Source: Harmonia axyridis (Eukaryota > Arthropoda > Insecta > Coleoptera > Coccinellidae). Taken from it: 64,000 nt of DNA. Under the pieces are notes generated by a model. The model did no database searches and had not been told where the DNA came from. It worked only from the letters and a program-made list of their open reading frames with translations. The position numbers were made by a program, and so were the translations under genes. Below are positions 47,591 through 62,568 of this stretch, one piece after another (positions within the stretch are counted from its first letter, which is position 1; every line of letters starts with the position of its first letter). Location of the stretch: positions 20,643,506-20,707,505 of the forward strand of contig NC_059505.1 in assembly GCF_914767665.1 (NCBI RefSeq), read 5' to 3'.

Positions 47591-50500
47591 AAGTTTTTAT
47601 ATGAGGGGTCTGCGACGAATAGTTTAGGAGATATAACGATTTTTATAGAGAGATTGAATTTTTACGGTTTTTTCCAAAAATTTCGACTTCAAATTTCTCC
47701 TAAACTATGGGGACTACGGAAAATCGGTAAGCAGAGTTGGTATTGGCAGTTCATGATTATTCGAATTCCACTCACGAATGACAATATTTGAGTCGAAGAA
47801 TTTTCTCGAATTTTTCTTACCCTGGACCTTGAAAAATTGTAAAAAATTAAAAGTTCCTTCTTGGTAATAATATACCTCTTTTTCTATTGATCTGGTCACG
47901 TAGATCACGAAAGTTTTCATATGAGGGGTCTGCGACGAATAGTTTAGGAGATATAACGATTTTAGTAGAGAGATTGAATTTTTACGGTTTTTTCCAAAAA
48001 TTTCGAATTCAAATTTCTCCTAAACTATGGGGACTACGGAAAATAGGTAAGCAGAGTTGGTATTGGCAGTTCATGATTATTCGAATTCCACTCACGAATG
48101 ACAATATTTGAGTCGAAGAATTTTCCCGAATTTTCTCGAAATTTCCTTACCCCGGACCTTAAAAAATTGTAAAAAATTAAAAGTTCCTTCTTGGTAATAA
48201 TATACCTCTTTTTCTATTGATCTGGTCATGTAGATCACGAAAGTTTTTATTTGAGGAGTCTGCGACGAATAGTTTAGGAGATATAACGATTTTTATAGAG
48301 AGATTGAATTTTCTCGAATTTTCCTTACCCCGGACCTTGAAAAATTGTAAAAAATTAAAAGATCTTTCACGGTAATAAAATACCTCTTTTTCTATTGATC
48401 TGTTCACGTAGATCACGAAAGTTTTTATTTGAGGGGTCTGCGACGAATAGTTTAGGAGATATAACGATTTTTGTAGAGAGATTGAATTTTCTCGAATTTT
48501 CCTTACCCCGGATCTTAAAAAATTGTAAAAAATTTAAAGTTCCTTCTTGGTGATAATATACGTCTTTTTCTATTGATCTGTTCACGTAGATCACGAAAGT
48601 TTTTATATGAGGGGTCTGCGACGAAAAGTTTAGGAGATATAACGATTTTTATAGAGAGATTGAATTTTTACGGTTTTTTCCAAAAATTTCGACTTCAAAT
48701 TTCTCCTAAACTATGGGGACTACGGAAAATCGGTAAGCAGAATTGGTATTGGCAGTTCATGATTATTCGAATTCCACTCACGAATGACAATATTTGAGTC
48801 GAAGAATTTTCTCGAATTTTTCTTACCCCGGACCTTGAAAAATTGTAAAAAATTAAAAGTTCCTTCTTGGTAATAATATACCTCTTTTTCTATTGATCTG
48901 GTCACGTAGATCACGAAAGTTTTTATATGAGGGGTCTGCGACGAATAGTCTAGGAGATATAACGATTTTAGTAGAGAGATTGAATTTTTACGGATTTTTC
49001 CAAAAATTTCGAATTCAAATTTCTCCTAAACTATGGGGACTACGGAAAATAGGTAAGCAGAGTTGGTATTGGCAGTTCATGATTATTCGAATTCCACTCA
49101 CGAATGACAATATTTGAGTCGAAGAATTTTCTCGAATTTTCCTTACCCCGGACCTTGAAAAATTGTTAAAAATTAAAAGTTCCTTCTTGGTAATAATATA
49201 CCTCTTTTTCTATTGATCTGGTCACGTAGATCACGAAAGTTTTCATATGAGGGGTCTGCGACGAATAGTCTAGGAGATATAACGATTTTAGTAGAGAGAT
49301 TGAATTTTAACGGTTTTTTCCAAAAATTTCGAATTCAAATTTCTCCTAAACTATGGGGACTACGGAAAATAGGTAAGCAGAGTTGGTATTGGCAGTTCAT
49401 GATTATTCGAATTCCACTCACGAATGACAATATTTGAGTCGAAGAATTTTCTCGAATTTTCCTTACCCCGGACCTTAAAAAATTGTAAAAAATTAAAAGT
49501 TCCTTCTTGGTAATAATATACCTCTTTTTCTATTGATCTGGTCACGTAGATCACGAAAGTTTTTATTTGAGGGGTTTGCGACGAATAGTTTAGGAGATAT
49601 AACGATTTTTGTAGAGAGATTGAATTTTTACGGTTTTTTCCAAAAATTTCGAATTCAAATTTCTCCTAAACTATGGGGACTACGGAAAATCGGTAAGCAG
49701 AGTTGGTATTGGCAGTTCATGGTTATTCGAATCCCACTCACGAATGACAATATTTGAGTCGAAGAATTTTCTCGAATTTTCTCGAATTTTCCTTACCCCG
49801 GACCTTAAAAAATTGTAAAAAATTAAAAGTTCCTTCTTGGTGATAATATACCTCTTTTTCTATTGATCTGGTCACGTAGATCACGAAAGTTTTCATATGA
49901 GGGGTCTGCGACGAATAGTTTAGGAGATATAACGATTTTAGTAGAGAGATTGAATTTTTACGGTTTTTTCCAAAAATTTCGAATTCAAATTTCTCCTAAA
50001 CTATGGGGACTACGGAAAATAGGTAAGCAGAGTTGGTATTGGCAGTTCATGATTATTCGAATTCCACTCACGAATGACAATATTTGAGTCGAAGAATTTT
50101 CCCGAATTTTCTCGAAATTTCCTTACCCCGGACCTTAAAAAATTGTAAAAAATTAAAAGTTCCTTCTTGGTAATAATATACCTCTTTTTCTATTGATCTG
50201 TTCACGTAGATCACGAAAGTTTTTATATGAGAGGTCTGCGACGAATAGTTTAGGAGATATAACGATTTTTATAGAGAGATTGAATTTTTACGGTTTTTTC
50301 CAAAAATTTCGACTTCAAATTTCTCCTAAACTATGGGGACTACGGAAAATCGGTAAGCAGAGTTGGTATTGGCAGTTCATGGTTATTCGAATCCCACTCT
50401 CGCCTGACAATATTTGAGTCGAAAAATTTTCTCGAATTTTCCCTACCCCGGACCTTAAAAAATTGTAAAAAATCAAAAGTTCCTTCTTGGTAATAATATA

Positions 50501-53500
50501 CACCTTTTTCTATTGATCTGGTCATGTAGATCACGAAAGTTTTCATTTGAGGAGTCTGCGACGAATAGTTTAGGAGATATAACGATTTTTATAGAGAGAT
50601 TGAATTTTCTCGAATTTTCCTTACCCCGGACCTTGAAAAATTGTAAAAAATTAAAAGATCTTTCTTGGTAATAAAACACCTCTTTTTCTATTGATCTGTT
50701 CACGTAGATCACGAAAGTTTTTATTTGAGGGGTCTGCGACGAATAGTTTAGGAGATATAACGATTTTTGTAGAGAGATTGAATTTTCTCGAATATTCCTT
50801 ACCCCGGACCTTAAAAAATTGTAAAAAATTAAAAGTTCCTTCTTGGTGATAATATACCTCTTTTTCTATTGATCTGTTCACGTAGATCACGAAAGTTTTT
50901 ATATGAGGGGTCTGCGACGAATAGTTTAGGAGATATAACGATTTTTATAGAGAGATTGAATTTTTACGGTTTTTTCCAAAAATTTCGAATTCAAATTTCT
51001 CCTAAACTATGGGGACTACGGAAAATAGGTAGGCAGATTTGGTATTGGCAGTTCATGATTATTCGAATTCCACTCACGAATGACAATATTTGAGTCGAAG
51101 AATTTTCTCGAATTTTCTCGAATTTTCCTTACCCCGGACCTTAAAAAATTGTAAAAAATTAAAAGTTCCTTCTTGGTAATAATATACCTCTTTTTTTATT
51201 GATCTGGTCACGTAGATCACGAAAGTTTTTATTTGAGGGGTTTGCGACGAATAGTTTAGGAGATATTACGATTTTTGTAGAGAGATTGAATTTTTACGGT
51301 TTTTTCCAAAAACTTCGAATTCAAATTTCTCCTAAACTATGGGGACTACGGAAAATCGGTGAGCAGAGTTGGTATTGGCAGTTCATGGTTATTCGAATCC
51401 CACTCTCGCCTGACAATATTTGAGTCGAAAAATTCTCTCGAATTTTCTCGAATTTTTCTTACCACGGACCTTAAAAAATTATAAAAAATTGAAAGTTCCT
51501 TCTTGGTAATAATATACCTCTTTTTCTATTGATCTGGTCATGTAGATCACGAAAGTTTTTATTTGAGGAGTCTGCGACGAATAGTTTAGGAGATATAACG
51601 ATTTTTATAGAGAGATTGAATTTTCTCGAATTTTCCTTACCCCGGACCTTGAAAAATTGTAAAAAATTGAAAGATCTTTCTTGGTAATAAAATACCTCTT
51701 TTTCTATTGATCTGTTCACGTAGACCACGAAAGTTTTTATTTGAGGGGTCTGCGACGAATAGTTTAGGAGATATAACGATTTTTGTAGAGAGATTGAATT
51801 TTCTCGAATTTTCCTTACCCCGGACCTTAAAAAATTGTAAAAAATTAAAAGTTCCTTCTTGGTGATAATATACCTCTTTTTCTATTGATCTGTTCACGTA
51901 GATCACGAAAGTTTTTATATGAGGGGTCTGCGACGAATAGTTTAGGAGATATAACGATTTTTATAGAGAGATTGAATTTTTACGGTTTTTTCCAAAAATT
52001 TCGACTTCAAATTTCTCCTAAACTATGGGGACTACGGAAAATCGGTAAGCAGAGTTGGTATTGGCAGTTCATGATTATTCGAATTCCACTCACGAATGAC
52101 AATATTTGAGTCGAAGAATTTTCTCGAATTTTTCTTACCCCGGACCTTGAAAAATTGTAAAAAATTAAAAGTTCCTTCTTGGTAATAATATACCTCTTTT
52201 TCTATTGATCTGGTCACGTAGATCACGAAAGTTTTCATATGAGGGGTCTGCGACGAATAGTTTAGGAGATATAACGATTTTAGTAGAGAGATTGAATTTT
52301 TACGGTTTTTTCCGAAAATTTCGAATTCAAATTTCTCCTAAACTATGGGGACTACGGAAAATAGGTAAGCAGAGTTGGTATTGGCAGTTCATGATTATTC
52401 GAATTCCACTCACGAATGACAATATTTGAGTCGAAGAATTTTCCCGAATTTTCTCGAAATTTCCTTACCCCGGACCTTAAAAAATTGTAAAAAATTAAAA
52501 GTTCCTTCTTGGTAATAATATACCTCTTTTTCTATTGATCTGGTCATGTAGATCACGAAAGTTTTTATTTGAGGAGTCTGCGACGAATAGTTTAGGAGAT
52601 ATAACGATTTTTATAGAGAGATTGAATTTTCTCGAATTTTCCTTACCCCGGACCTTGAAAAATTGTAAAAAATTAAAAGTTCCTTCTTGGTGATAATATA
52701 CGTCTTTTTCTATTGATCTGTTCACGTAGATCACGAAAGTTTTTATATTAGGGGTCTGCGACGAAAAGTTTAGGAGATATAACGATTTTTATAGAGAGAT
52801 TGAATTTTTACGGTTTTTTCCAAAAATTTCGACTTCAAATTTCTCCTAAACTATGGGGACTACGGAAAATCGGTAAGCAGAATTGGTATTGGCAGTTCAT
52901 GATTATTCGAATTCCACTCACGAATGACAATATTTGAGTCGAAGAATTTTCTCGAATTTTCCTTACCCCGGACCTTAAAAAATTGTAAAAAATTAAAAGT
53001 TCCTTCTTGGTAATAATATACCTCTTTTTCTATTGATCTGGTCACGTAGATCACGAAAGTTTTCATGAGGGGTCTGCGACGAATAGTCTAGGAGATATAA
53101 CGATTTTAGTAGAGAGATTGAATTTTTACGGTTTTTTCCGAAAATTTCGACTTCAAATTTCTCCTAAACTATGGGGACTACGGAAAATCGGTAAGCAGAG
53201 TTGGTATTGGCAGTTCATGATTATTCGAATTCCACTCACGAATGACAATATTTGAGTCGAAGAATTTTCTCGAATTTTCCTTACCCCGGACCTTAAAAAA
53301 TTGTAAAAAATTAAAAGTTCCTTCTTGGTAATAATATACCTCTTTTTCTATTGATCTGGTCACGTAGATCACGAAAGTTTTCATATGAGGGGTCTGCGAC
53401 GAATAGTCTAGGAGATATAACGATTTTAGTAGAGAGATTGAATTTTTACGGTTTTTTCCGAAAATTTCGACTTCAAATTTCTCCTAAACTATGGGGACTA

Positions 53501-55426
53501 CGGAAAATCGGTAAGCAGAGTTGGTATTGGCAGTTCATGGTTATTCGAATCCCACTCACGAATGACAATATTTGAGTCGAAGAATTTTCTCGAATTTTCT
53601 CGAATTTTCCTTACCCCGGACCTTAAAAAATTGTAAAAAATTAAAAGTTCCTTCTTGGTGATAATATACCTCTTTTTCTATTGATCTGTTCACGTAGATC
53701 ACGAAAGTTTTTATATGAGGGGTCTGCGACGAATAGTTTAGGAGATATAACGATTTTTATAGAGAGATTGAATTTTTACGGTTTTTTCCAAAAATTTCGA
53801 CTTCAAATTTCTCCTAAACTATGGGGACTACGGAAAATAGGTAAGCAGAGTTGGTATTGGCAGTTCATGATTATTCGAATTCCACTCACGAATGACAATA
53901 TTTGAGTCGAAGAATTTTCTCGAATTTTCTCGAATTTTCCTTACCCCGGACCTTAAAAAATTGTAAAAAATTGAAAGTTCCTTCTTGGTAATAATATACC
54001 TCTTTTTCTATTGATCTGGTCACGTAGATCACGAAAGTTTTTATTTGAGGGGTTTGCGACGAATAGTTTAGGAGATATAACGATTTTTGTAGAGAGATTG
54101 AATTTTCTCGAATTTTCCTTACCCCGGACCTTAAAAAATTGTAAAAAATTAAAAGTTCCTTCTTGCTGATAATATACCTCTTTTTCTATTGATCTGTTCA
54201 CGTAGATCACGAAAGTTTTCATATGAGGGGTCTGCGACGAATAGTTTAGGAGATATAACGATTTTTATAGAGAGATTGAATTTTTACGGTTTTTTCCAAA
54301 AATTTCGACTTCAAATTTCTCCTAAACTATGGGGACTACGGAAAATAGGTAAGCAGAGTTGGTATTGGCAGTTCATGATTATTCGAATTCCACTCACGAA
54401 TGACAATATTTGAGTCGAAGAATTTTCTCGAATTTTCTCGAATTTTCCTTACCCCGGACCTTAAAAAATTGTAAAAAATTAAAAGTTCCTTCTTGGTAAT
54501 AATATACCTCTTTTTCTATTGATCTGGTCACGTAGATCACGAAAGTTTTCATATGAGGGGTCTGCGACGAATAGTTTAGGAGATATAACGATTTTAGTAG
54601 AGAGATTGAATTTTTACGGTTTTTTTCCAAAAATTTCGAATTCAAATTTCTCCTAAACTATGGGGACTACGGAAAATCGGTGAGCAGAGTTGGTATTGGC
54701 AGTTCATGGTTATTCGAATCCCACTCTCGCCTGACAATATTTGAGTCGAAGAATTTTCTCGAATTTTCCTTACCCCGGACCTTAAAAAATTGTAAAAAAT
54801 CAAAAGTTCCTTCTTGGTAATAATATACACCTTTTTCTATTGATCTGGTCATGTAGATCACGAAAGTTTTCATTTGAGGAGTCTGCGACGAATAGTTTAG
54901 GAGATATAACGATTTTTATAGAGAGATTGAATTTTCTCGAATTTTCCTTACCCCGGACCTTGAAAAATTGTAAAAAATTAAAAGATCTTTCTTGGTAATA
55001 AAATACCTCTTTTTCTATTGATCTGTTCACGTAGATCACGAAAGTTTTTATTTGAGGGGTCTGCGACGAATAGTTTAGGAGATATAACGATTTTTGTAGA
55101 GAGATTGAATTTTCTCGAATTTTCCTTACCCCGGACCTTAAAAAATTGTAAAAAATTAAAAGTTCCTTCTTGGTGATAATATACCTCTTTTTCTATTGAT
55201 CTGTTCACGTAGATCACGAAAGTTTTTATATGAGGGGTCTGCGACGAATAGTTTAGGAGATATAACGATTTTTAAAGAGAGATTGAATTTTTACTGTTTT
55301 TTCCAAAAATTTCGACTTCAAATTTCTCCTAAACTATGGGGACTACGGAAAATCGGTAAGCAGAGTTGGTATTGGCAGTTCATGATTATTCGAATTCCAC
55401 TCACGAATGACAATATTTGAGTCGAA

Positions 55427-57930
55427 GAATTTCCTCGAATTTTTCTTATCCCGGACCTTGAAAAATTGTAAAAAATTAAAAGTTCCTTCTTGGTAATAAT
55501 ATACCTCTTTTTCTATTGATCTGGTCACGTAGATCACGAAAGTTTTCATATGAGGAATCTGCGACGAATAGTTTGGGAGATATAACGATTTTAGTAGAGA
55601 GATTGAATTTTTACGGTTTTTTCCAAAAATTTCGAATTCAAATTTCTCCTAAACTATGGGGACTACGGAAAATAGGTAAGCAGAGTTGGTATTGGCAGTT
55701 CATGATTATTCGAATTCCACTCACGAACGACAATATTTGAGTCGAAGAATTTTCTCGAATTTTCTCGAATTTTCCTTACCCCGGACCTTAAAAAATTGTA
55801 AAAAATTAAAAGTTCCTTCTTGGTAATAATATACCTCTCTTTCTATTGATCTGGTCACGTAGATCACGAAAGTTTTTATTTGAGGAGTCTGCGACGAATA
55901 GTTTAGGAGATATAACGATTTTTATAGAGAGATTGAATTTTCTCGAATTTTCCTTACCCCGGACCTTGAAAAATTGTAAAAAATTAAAAGATCTTTCTTG
56001 GTAATAAAATACCTCTTTTTCTATTGATCTGGTCACGTAGATCACGAAAGTTTTCATATGAGGAGTCTGCGACGAATAGTTTAGGAGATATAACGATTTT
56101 TATAGAGAGATTGAATTTTTACGGTTTTTTCCAAAAATTTCGACTTCAAATTTCTCCTAAACTTTTTATTTGAGGGGTCTGCGACGAATAGTTTAGGAGA
56201 TATAACGATTTTTGTAGAGAGATTGAATTTTCTCGAATTTTCCTTACCCCGGACCTTAAAAAATTGTAAAAAATTAAAAGTTCCTTCTTGGTGATAATAT
56301 ACCTCTTTTTCTATTGATCTGTTCACGTAGATCACGAAAGTTTTTATATGAGGGGTCTGCGACGAATAGTTTAGGAGATATAACGATTTTTATAGAGAGA
56401 TTGAATTTTTACGGTTTTTTCCAAAAATTTCGACTTCAAATTTCTCCTAAACTATGGGGACTACGGAAAATCGGTAAGCAGAGTTGGTATTGGCAGTTCA
56501 TGATTATTCGAATTCCACTCACGAATGACAATATTTGAGTCGAAGAATTTTCTCGAATTTTTCTTACCCCGGACCTTGAAAAATTGTAAAAAATTAAAAG
56601 TTCCTTCTTGGTAATAATATACCTCTTTTTCTATTGATCTGGTCACGTAGATCACGAAAGTTTTCATATGAGGGGTCTGCGACGAATAGTTTAGGAGATA
56701 TAACGATTTTAGTAGAGAGATTGAATTTTTACGGTTTTTTCCAAAAATTTCGAATTCAAATTTCTCCTAAACTATGGGGACTACGGAAAATAGGTAAGCA
56801 GAGTTGGTATTGGCAGTTCATGATTATTCGAATTCCACTCACGAATGACAATATTTGAGTCGAAGAATTTTCCCGAATTTTCTCGAAATTTCCTTACCCC
56901 GGACCTTAAAAAATTGTAAAAAATTAAAAGTTCCTTCTTGGTAATAATATACCTCTTTTTCTATTGATCTGGTCATGTAGATCACGAAAGTTTTTATTTG
57001 AGGAGTCTGCGACGAATAGTTTAGGAGATATAACGATTTTTATAGAGAGATTGAATTTTCTCGAATTTTCCTTACCCCGGACCTTGAAAAATTGTAAAAA
57101 ATTAAAAGATCTTTCTTGGTAATAAAATACCTCTTTTTCTATTGATCTGTTCACGTAGATCACGAAAGTTTTTATTTGAGGGGTCTGCGACGAATAGTTT
57201 AGGAGATATAACGATTTTTGTAGAGAGATTGAATTTTCTCGAATTTTCCTTACCCCGGATCTTAAAAAATTGTAAAAAATTAAAAGTTCCTTCTTGGTGA
57301 TAATATACGTCTTTTTCTATTGATCTGTTCACGTAGATCACGAAAGTTTTTATATGAGGGGTCTGCGACGAAAAGTTTAGGAGATATAACGATTTTTATA
57401 GAGAGATTGAATTTTTACGGTTTTTTCCAAAAATTTCGACTTCAAATTTCTCCTAAACTATGGGGACTACGGAAAATCGGTAAGCAGAATTGGTATTGGC
57501 AGTTCATGATTATTCGAATTCCACTCACGAATGACAATATTTGAGTCGAAGAATTTTCTCGAATTTTCCTTACCCCGGACCTTGAAAAATTGTTAAAAAT
57601 TAAAAGTTCCTTCTTGGTAATAATATACCTCTTTTTCTATTGATCTGGTCACGTAGATCACGAAAGTTTTCATATGAGGGGTCTGCGACGAATAGTCTAG
57701 GAGATATAACGATTTTAGTAGAGAGATTGAATTTTAACGGTTTTTTCCAAAAATTTCGAATTCAAATTTCTCCTAAACTATGGGGACTACGGAAAATAGG
57801 TAAGCAGAGTTGGTATTGGCAGTTCATGATTATTCGAATTCCACTCACGAATGACAATATTTGAGTCGAAGAATTTTCTCGAATTTTCCTTACCCCGGAC
57901 CTTAAAAAATTGTAAAAAATTAAAAGTTCC
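55427..57930 (-). repeat. 2.5-kb satellite A segment, copy 1 of a 4638-bp-spaced pair
   Basis: Near-identical to 60065-62568. Both contain the chimeric monomer, the GAATTTCCTCG start, the TTATCCCGGACC variant and the GATAATATACGTC variant. Order and spacing of S and L units agree throughout. Confidence 0.8.
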
Positions 57931-60064
57931 TTCTTGGTAATAATAAACCTCTTTTTCTATTGATCTGGTCACGTAGATCACGAAAGTTTTCATATGAGGG
58001 GTCTGCGACGAATAGTCTAGGAGATATAACGATTTTAGTAGAGAGATTGAATTTTTACGGTTTTTTCCGAAAATTTCGACTTCAAATTTCTCCTAAACTA
58101 TGGGGACTACGGAAAATCGGTAAGCAGAGTTGGTATTGGCAGTTCATGGTTATTCGAATCCCACTCACGAATGACAATATTTGAGTCGAAGAATTTTCTC
58201 GAATTTTCTCGAATTTTCCTTACCCCGGACCTTAAAAAATTGTAAAAAATTAAAAGTTCCTTCTTGGTGATAATATACCTCTTTTTCTATTGATCTGTTC
58301 ACGTAGATCACGAAAGTTTTTATATGAGGGGTCTGCGACGAATAGTTTAGGAGATATAACGATTTTTATAGAGAGATTGAATTTTTACGGTTTTTTCCAA
58401 AAATTTCGACTTCAAATTTCTCCTAAACTATGGGGACTACGGAAAATAGGTAAGCAGAGTTGGTATTGGCAGTTCATGATTATTCGAATTCCACTCACGA
58501 ATGACAATATTTGAGTCGAAGAATTTTCTCGAATTTTCTCGAATTTTCCTTACCCCGGACCTTAAAAAATTGTAAAAAATTAAAAGTTCCTTCTTGGTAA
58601 TAATATACCTCTTTTTCTATTGATCTGGTCACGTAGATCACGAAAGTTTTTATTTGAGGGGTTTGCGACGAATAGTTTAGGAGATATAACGATTTTTGTA
58701 GAGAGATTGAATTTTCTCGAATTTTCCTTACCCCGGACCTTAAAAAATTGTAAAAAATTAAAAGTTCCTTCTTGCTGATAATATACCTCTTTTTCTATTG
58801 ATCTGTTCACGTAGATCACGAAAGTTTTCATATGAGGGGTCTGCGACGAATAGTTTAGGAGATATAACGATTTTTATAGAGAGATTGAATTTTTACGGTT
58901 TTTTCCAAAAATTTCGACTTCAAATTTCTCCTAAACTATGGGGACTACGGAAAATAGGTAAGCAGAGTTGGTATTGGCAGTTCATGATTATTCGAATTCC
59001 ACTCACGAATGACAATATTTGAGTCGAAGAATTTTCTCGAATTTTCTCGAATTTTCCTTACCCCGGACCTTGAAAAATTGTAAAAAATTAAAAGTTCCTT
59101 CTTGGTAATAATATACCTCTCTTTCTATTGATCTGGTCACGTAGATCACGAAAGTTTTTATTTGAGGAGTCTGCGACGAATAGTTTAGGAGATATAACGA
59201 TTTTTATAGAGAGATTGAATTTCCTCGAATTTTTCTTATCCCGGACCTTGAAAAATTGTAAAAAATTAAAAGTTCCTTCTTGGTAATAATATACCTCTTT
59301 TTCTATTGATCTGGTCACGTAGATCACGAAAGTTTTCATATGAGGAGTCTGCGACGAATAGTTTGGGAGATATAACGATTTTAGTAGAGAGATTGAATTT
59401 TTACGGTTTTTTCCGAAAATTTCGACTTCAAATTTCTCCTAAACTATGGGGACTACGGAAAATCGGTAAGCAGAGTTGGTATTGGCAGTTCATGGTTATT
59501 CGAATCCCACTCACGAATGACAATATTTGAGTCGAAGAATTTTCTCGAATTTTCTCGAATTTTCCTTACCCCGGACCTTAAAAAATTGTAAAAAATTAAA
59601 AGTTCCTTCTTGGTGATAATATACCTCTTTTGCTATTGATCTGTTCACGTAGATCACGAAAGTTTTTATATGAGGGGTCTGCGACGAATAGTTTAGGAGA
59701 TATAACGATTTTTATAGAGAGATTGAATTTTTACGGTTTTTTCCAAAAATTTCGACTTCAAGTTTCTCCTAAACTATGGGGACTACGGAAAATAGGTAAG
59801 CAGAGTTGGTATTGGCAGTTCATGATTATTCGAATTCCACTCACGAATGACAATATTTGAGTCGAAGAATTTTCTCGAATTTTCTCGAATTTTCTCGAAT
59901 TTTCCTTACCCCGGACCTTAAAAAATTGTGAAAAATTAAAAGTTCCTTCTTGGTAATAATATACCTCTCTTTCTATTGATCTGGTCACGTAGATCACGAA
60001 AGTTTTTATTTGAGGAGTCTGCGACGAATAGTTTAGGAGATATAACGATTTTTATAGAGAGATT

Positions 60065-62568
60065 GAATTTCCTCGAATTTTTCTTATCCCGGACCTTGAA
60101 AAATTGTAAAAAATTAAAAGTTCCTTCTTGGTAATAATATACCTCTTTTTCTATTGATCTGGTCACGTAGATCACGAAAGTTTTCATATGAGGAGTCTGC
60201 GACGAATAGTTTGGGAGATATAACGATTTTAGTAGAGAGATTGAATTTTTACGGTTTTTTCCGAAAATTTCGAATTCAAATTTCTCCTAAACTATGGGGA
60301 CTACGGAAAATAGGTAAGCAGAGTTGGTATTGGCAGTTCATGATTATTCGAATTCCACTCACGAACGACAATATTTGAGTCGAAGAATTTTCTCGAATTT
60401 TCTCGAATTTTCCTTACCCCGGACCTTAAAAAATTGTAAAAAATTAAAAGTTCCTTCTTGGTAATAATATACCTCTCTTTCTATTGATCTGGTCACGTAG
60501 ATCACGAAAGTTTTTATTTGAGGAGTCTGCGACGAATAGTTTAGGAGATATAACGATTTTTATAGAGAGATTGAATTTTCTCGAATTTTCCTTACCCCGG
60601 ACCTTGAAAAATTGTAAAAAATTAAAAGATCTTTCTTGGTAATAAAATACCTCTTTTTCTATTGATCTGGTCACGTAGATCACGAAAGTTTTCATATGAG
60701 GAGTCTGCGACGAATAGTTTAGGAGATATAACGATTTTTATAGAGAGATTGAATTTTTACGGTTTTTTCCAAAAATTTCGACTTCAAATTTCTCCTAAAG
60801 TTTTTATTTGAGGGGTCTGCGACGAATAGTTTAGGAGATATAACGATTTTTGTAGAGAGATTGAATTTTCTCGAATTTTCCTTACCCCGGACCTTAAAAA
60901 ATTGTAAAAAATTAAAAGTTCCTTCTTGGTGATAATATACCTCTTTTTCTATTGATCTGTTCACGTAGATCACGAAAGTTTTTATATGAGGGGTCTGCGA
61001 CGAATAGTTTAGGAGATATAACGATTTTTATAGAGAGATTGAATTTTTACGGTTTTTTCCAAAAATTTCGACTTCAAATTTCTCCTAAACTATGGGGACT
61101 ACGGAAAATCGGTAAGCAGAGTTGGTATTGGCAGTTCATGATTATTCGAATTCCACTCACGAATGACAATATTTGAGTCGAAGAATTTTCTCGAATTTTT
61201 CTTACCCCGGACCTTGAAAAATTGTAAAAAATTAAAAGTTCCTTCTTGGTAATAATATACCTCTTTTTCTATTGATCTGGTCACGTAGATCACGAAAGTT
61301 TTCATATGAGGGGTCTGCGACGAATAGTTTAGGAGATATAACGATTTTAGTAGAGAGATTGAATTTTTACGGTTTTTTCCAAAAATTTCGAATTCAAATT
61401 TCTCCTAAACTATGGGGACTACGGAAAATAGGTAAGCAGAGTTGGTATTGGCAGTTCATGATTATTCGAATTCCACTCACGAATGACAATATTTGAGTCG
61501 AAGAATTTTCCCGAATTTTCTCGAAATTTCCTTACCCCGGACCTTAAAAAATTGTAAAAAATTAAAAGTTCCTTCTTGGTAATAATATACCTCTTTTTCT
61601 ATTGATCTGGTCATGTAGATCAAGAAAGTTTTTATTTGAGGAGTCTGCGACGAATAGTTTAGGAGATATAACGATTTTTATAGAGAGATTGAATTTTCTC
61701 GAATTTTCCTTACCCCGGACCTTGAAAAATTGTAAAAAATTAAAAGATCTTTCTTGGTAATAAAATACCTCTTTTTCTATTGATCTGTTCACGTAGATCA
61801 CGAAAGTTTTTATTTGAGGGGTCTGCGACGAATAGTTTAGGAGATATAACGATTTTTGTAGAGAGATTGAATTTTCTCGAATTTTCCTTACCCCGGATCT
61901 TAAAAAATTGTAAAAAATTAAAAGTTCCTTCTTGGTGATAATATACGTCTTTTTCTATTGATCTGTTCACGTAGATCACGAAAGTTTTTATATGAGGGGT
62001 CTGCGACGAAAAGTTTAGGAGATATAACGATTTTTATAGAGAGATTGAATTTTTACGGTTTTTTCCAAAAATTTCGACTTCAAATTTCTCCTAAACTATG
62101 GGGACTACGGAAAATCGGTAAGCAGAATTGGTATTGGCAGTTCATGATTATTCGAATTCCACTCACGAATGACAATATTTGAGTCGAAGAATTTTCTCGA
62201 ATTTTCCTTACCCCGGACCTTGAAAAATTGTTAAAAATTAAAAGTTCCTTCTTGGTAATAATATACCTCTTTTTCTATTGATCTGGTCACGTAGATCACG
62301 AAAGTTTTCATATGAGGGGTCTGCGACGAATAGTCTAGGAGATATAACGATTTTAGTAGAGAGATTGAATTTTAACGGTTTTTTCCAAAAATTTCGAATT
62401 CAAATTTCTTCTAAACTATGGGGACTACGGAAAATAGGTAAGCAGAGTTGGTATTGGCAGTTCATGATTATTCGAATTCCACTCACGAATGACAATATTT
62501 GAGTCGAAGAATTTTCTCGAATTTTCTCGAATTTTCTCGAATTTTCCTTACCCCGGACCTTAAAAAAT
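60065..62568 (-). repeat. 2.5-kb satellite A segment, copy 2 of a 4638-bp-spaced pair
   Basis: Partner of 55427-57930. The only differences seen are single bases, for example TTCCGAAAATTTCG against TTCCAAAAATTTCG, and TCCTAAAGTTTTT against TCCTAAACTTTTT at the chimeric joint. Confidence 0.8.
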
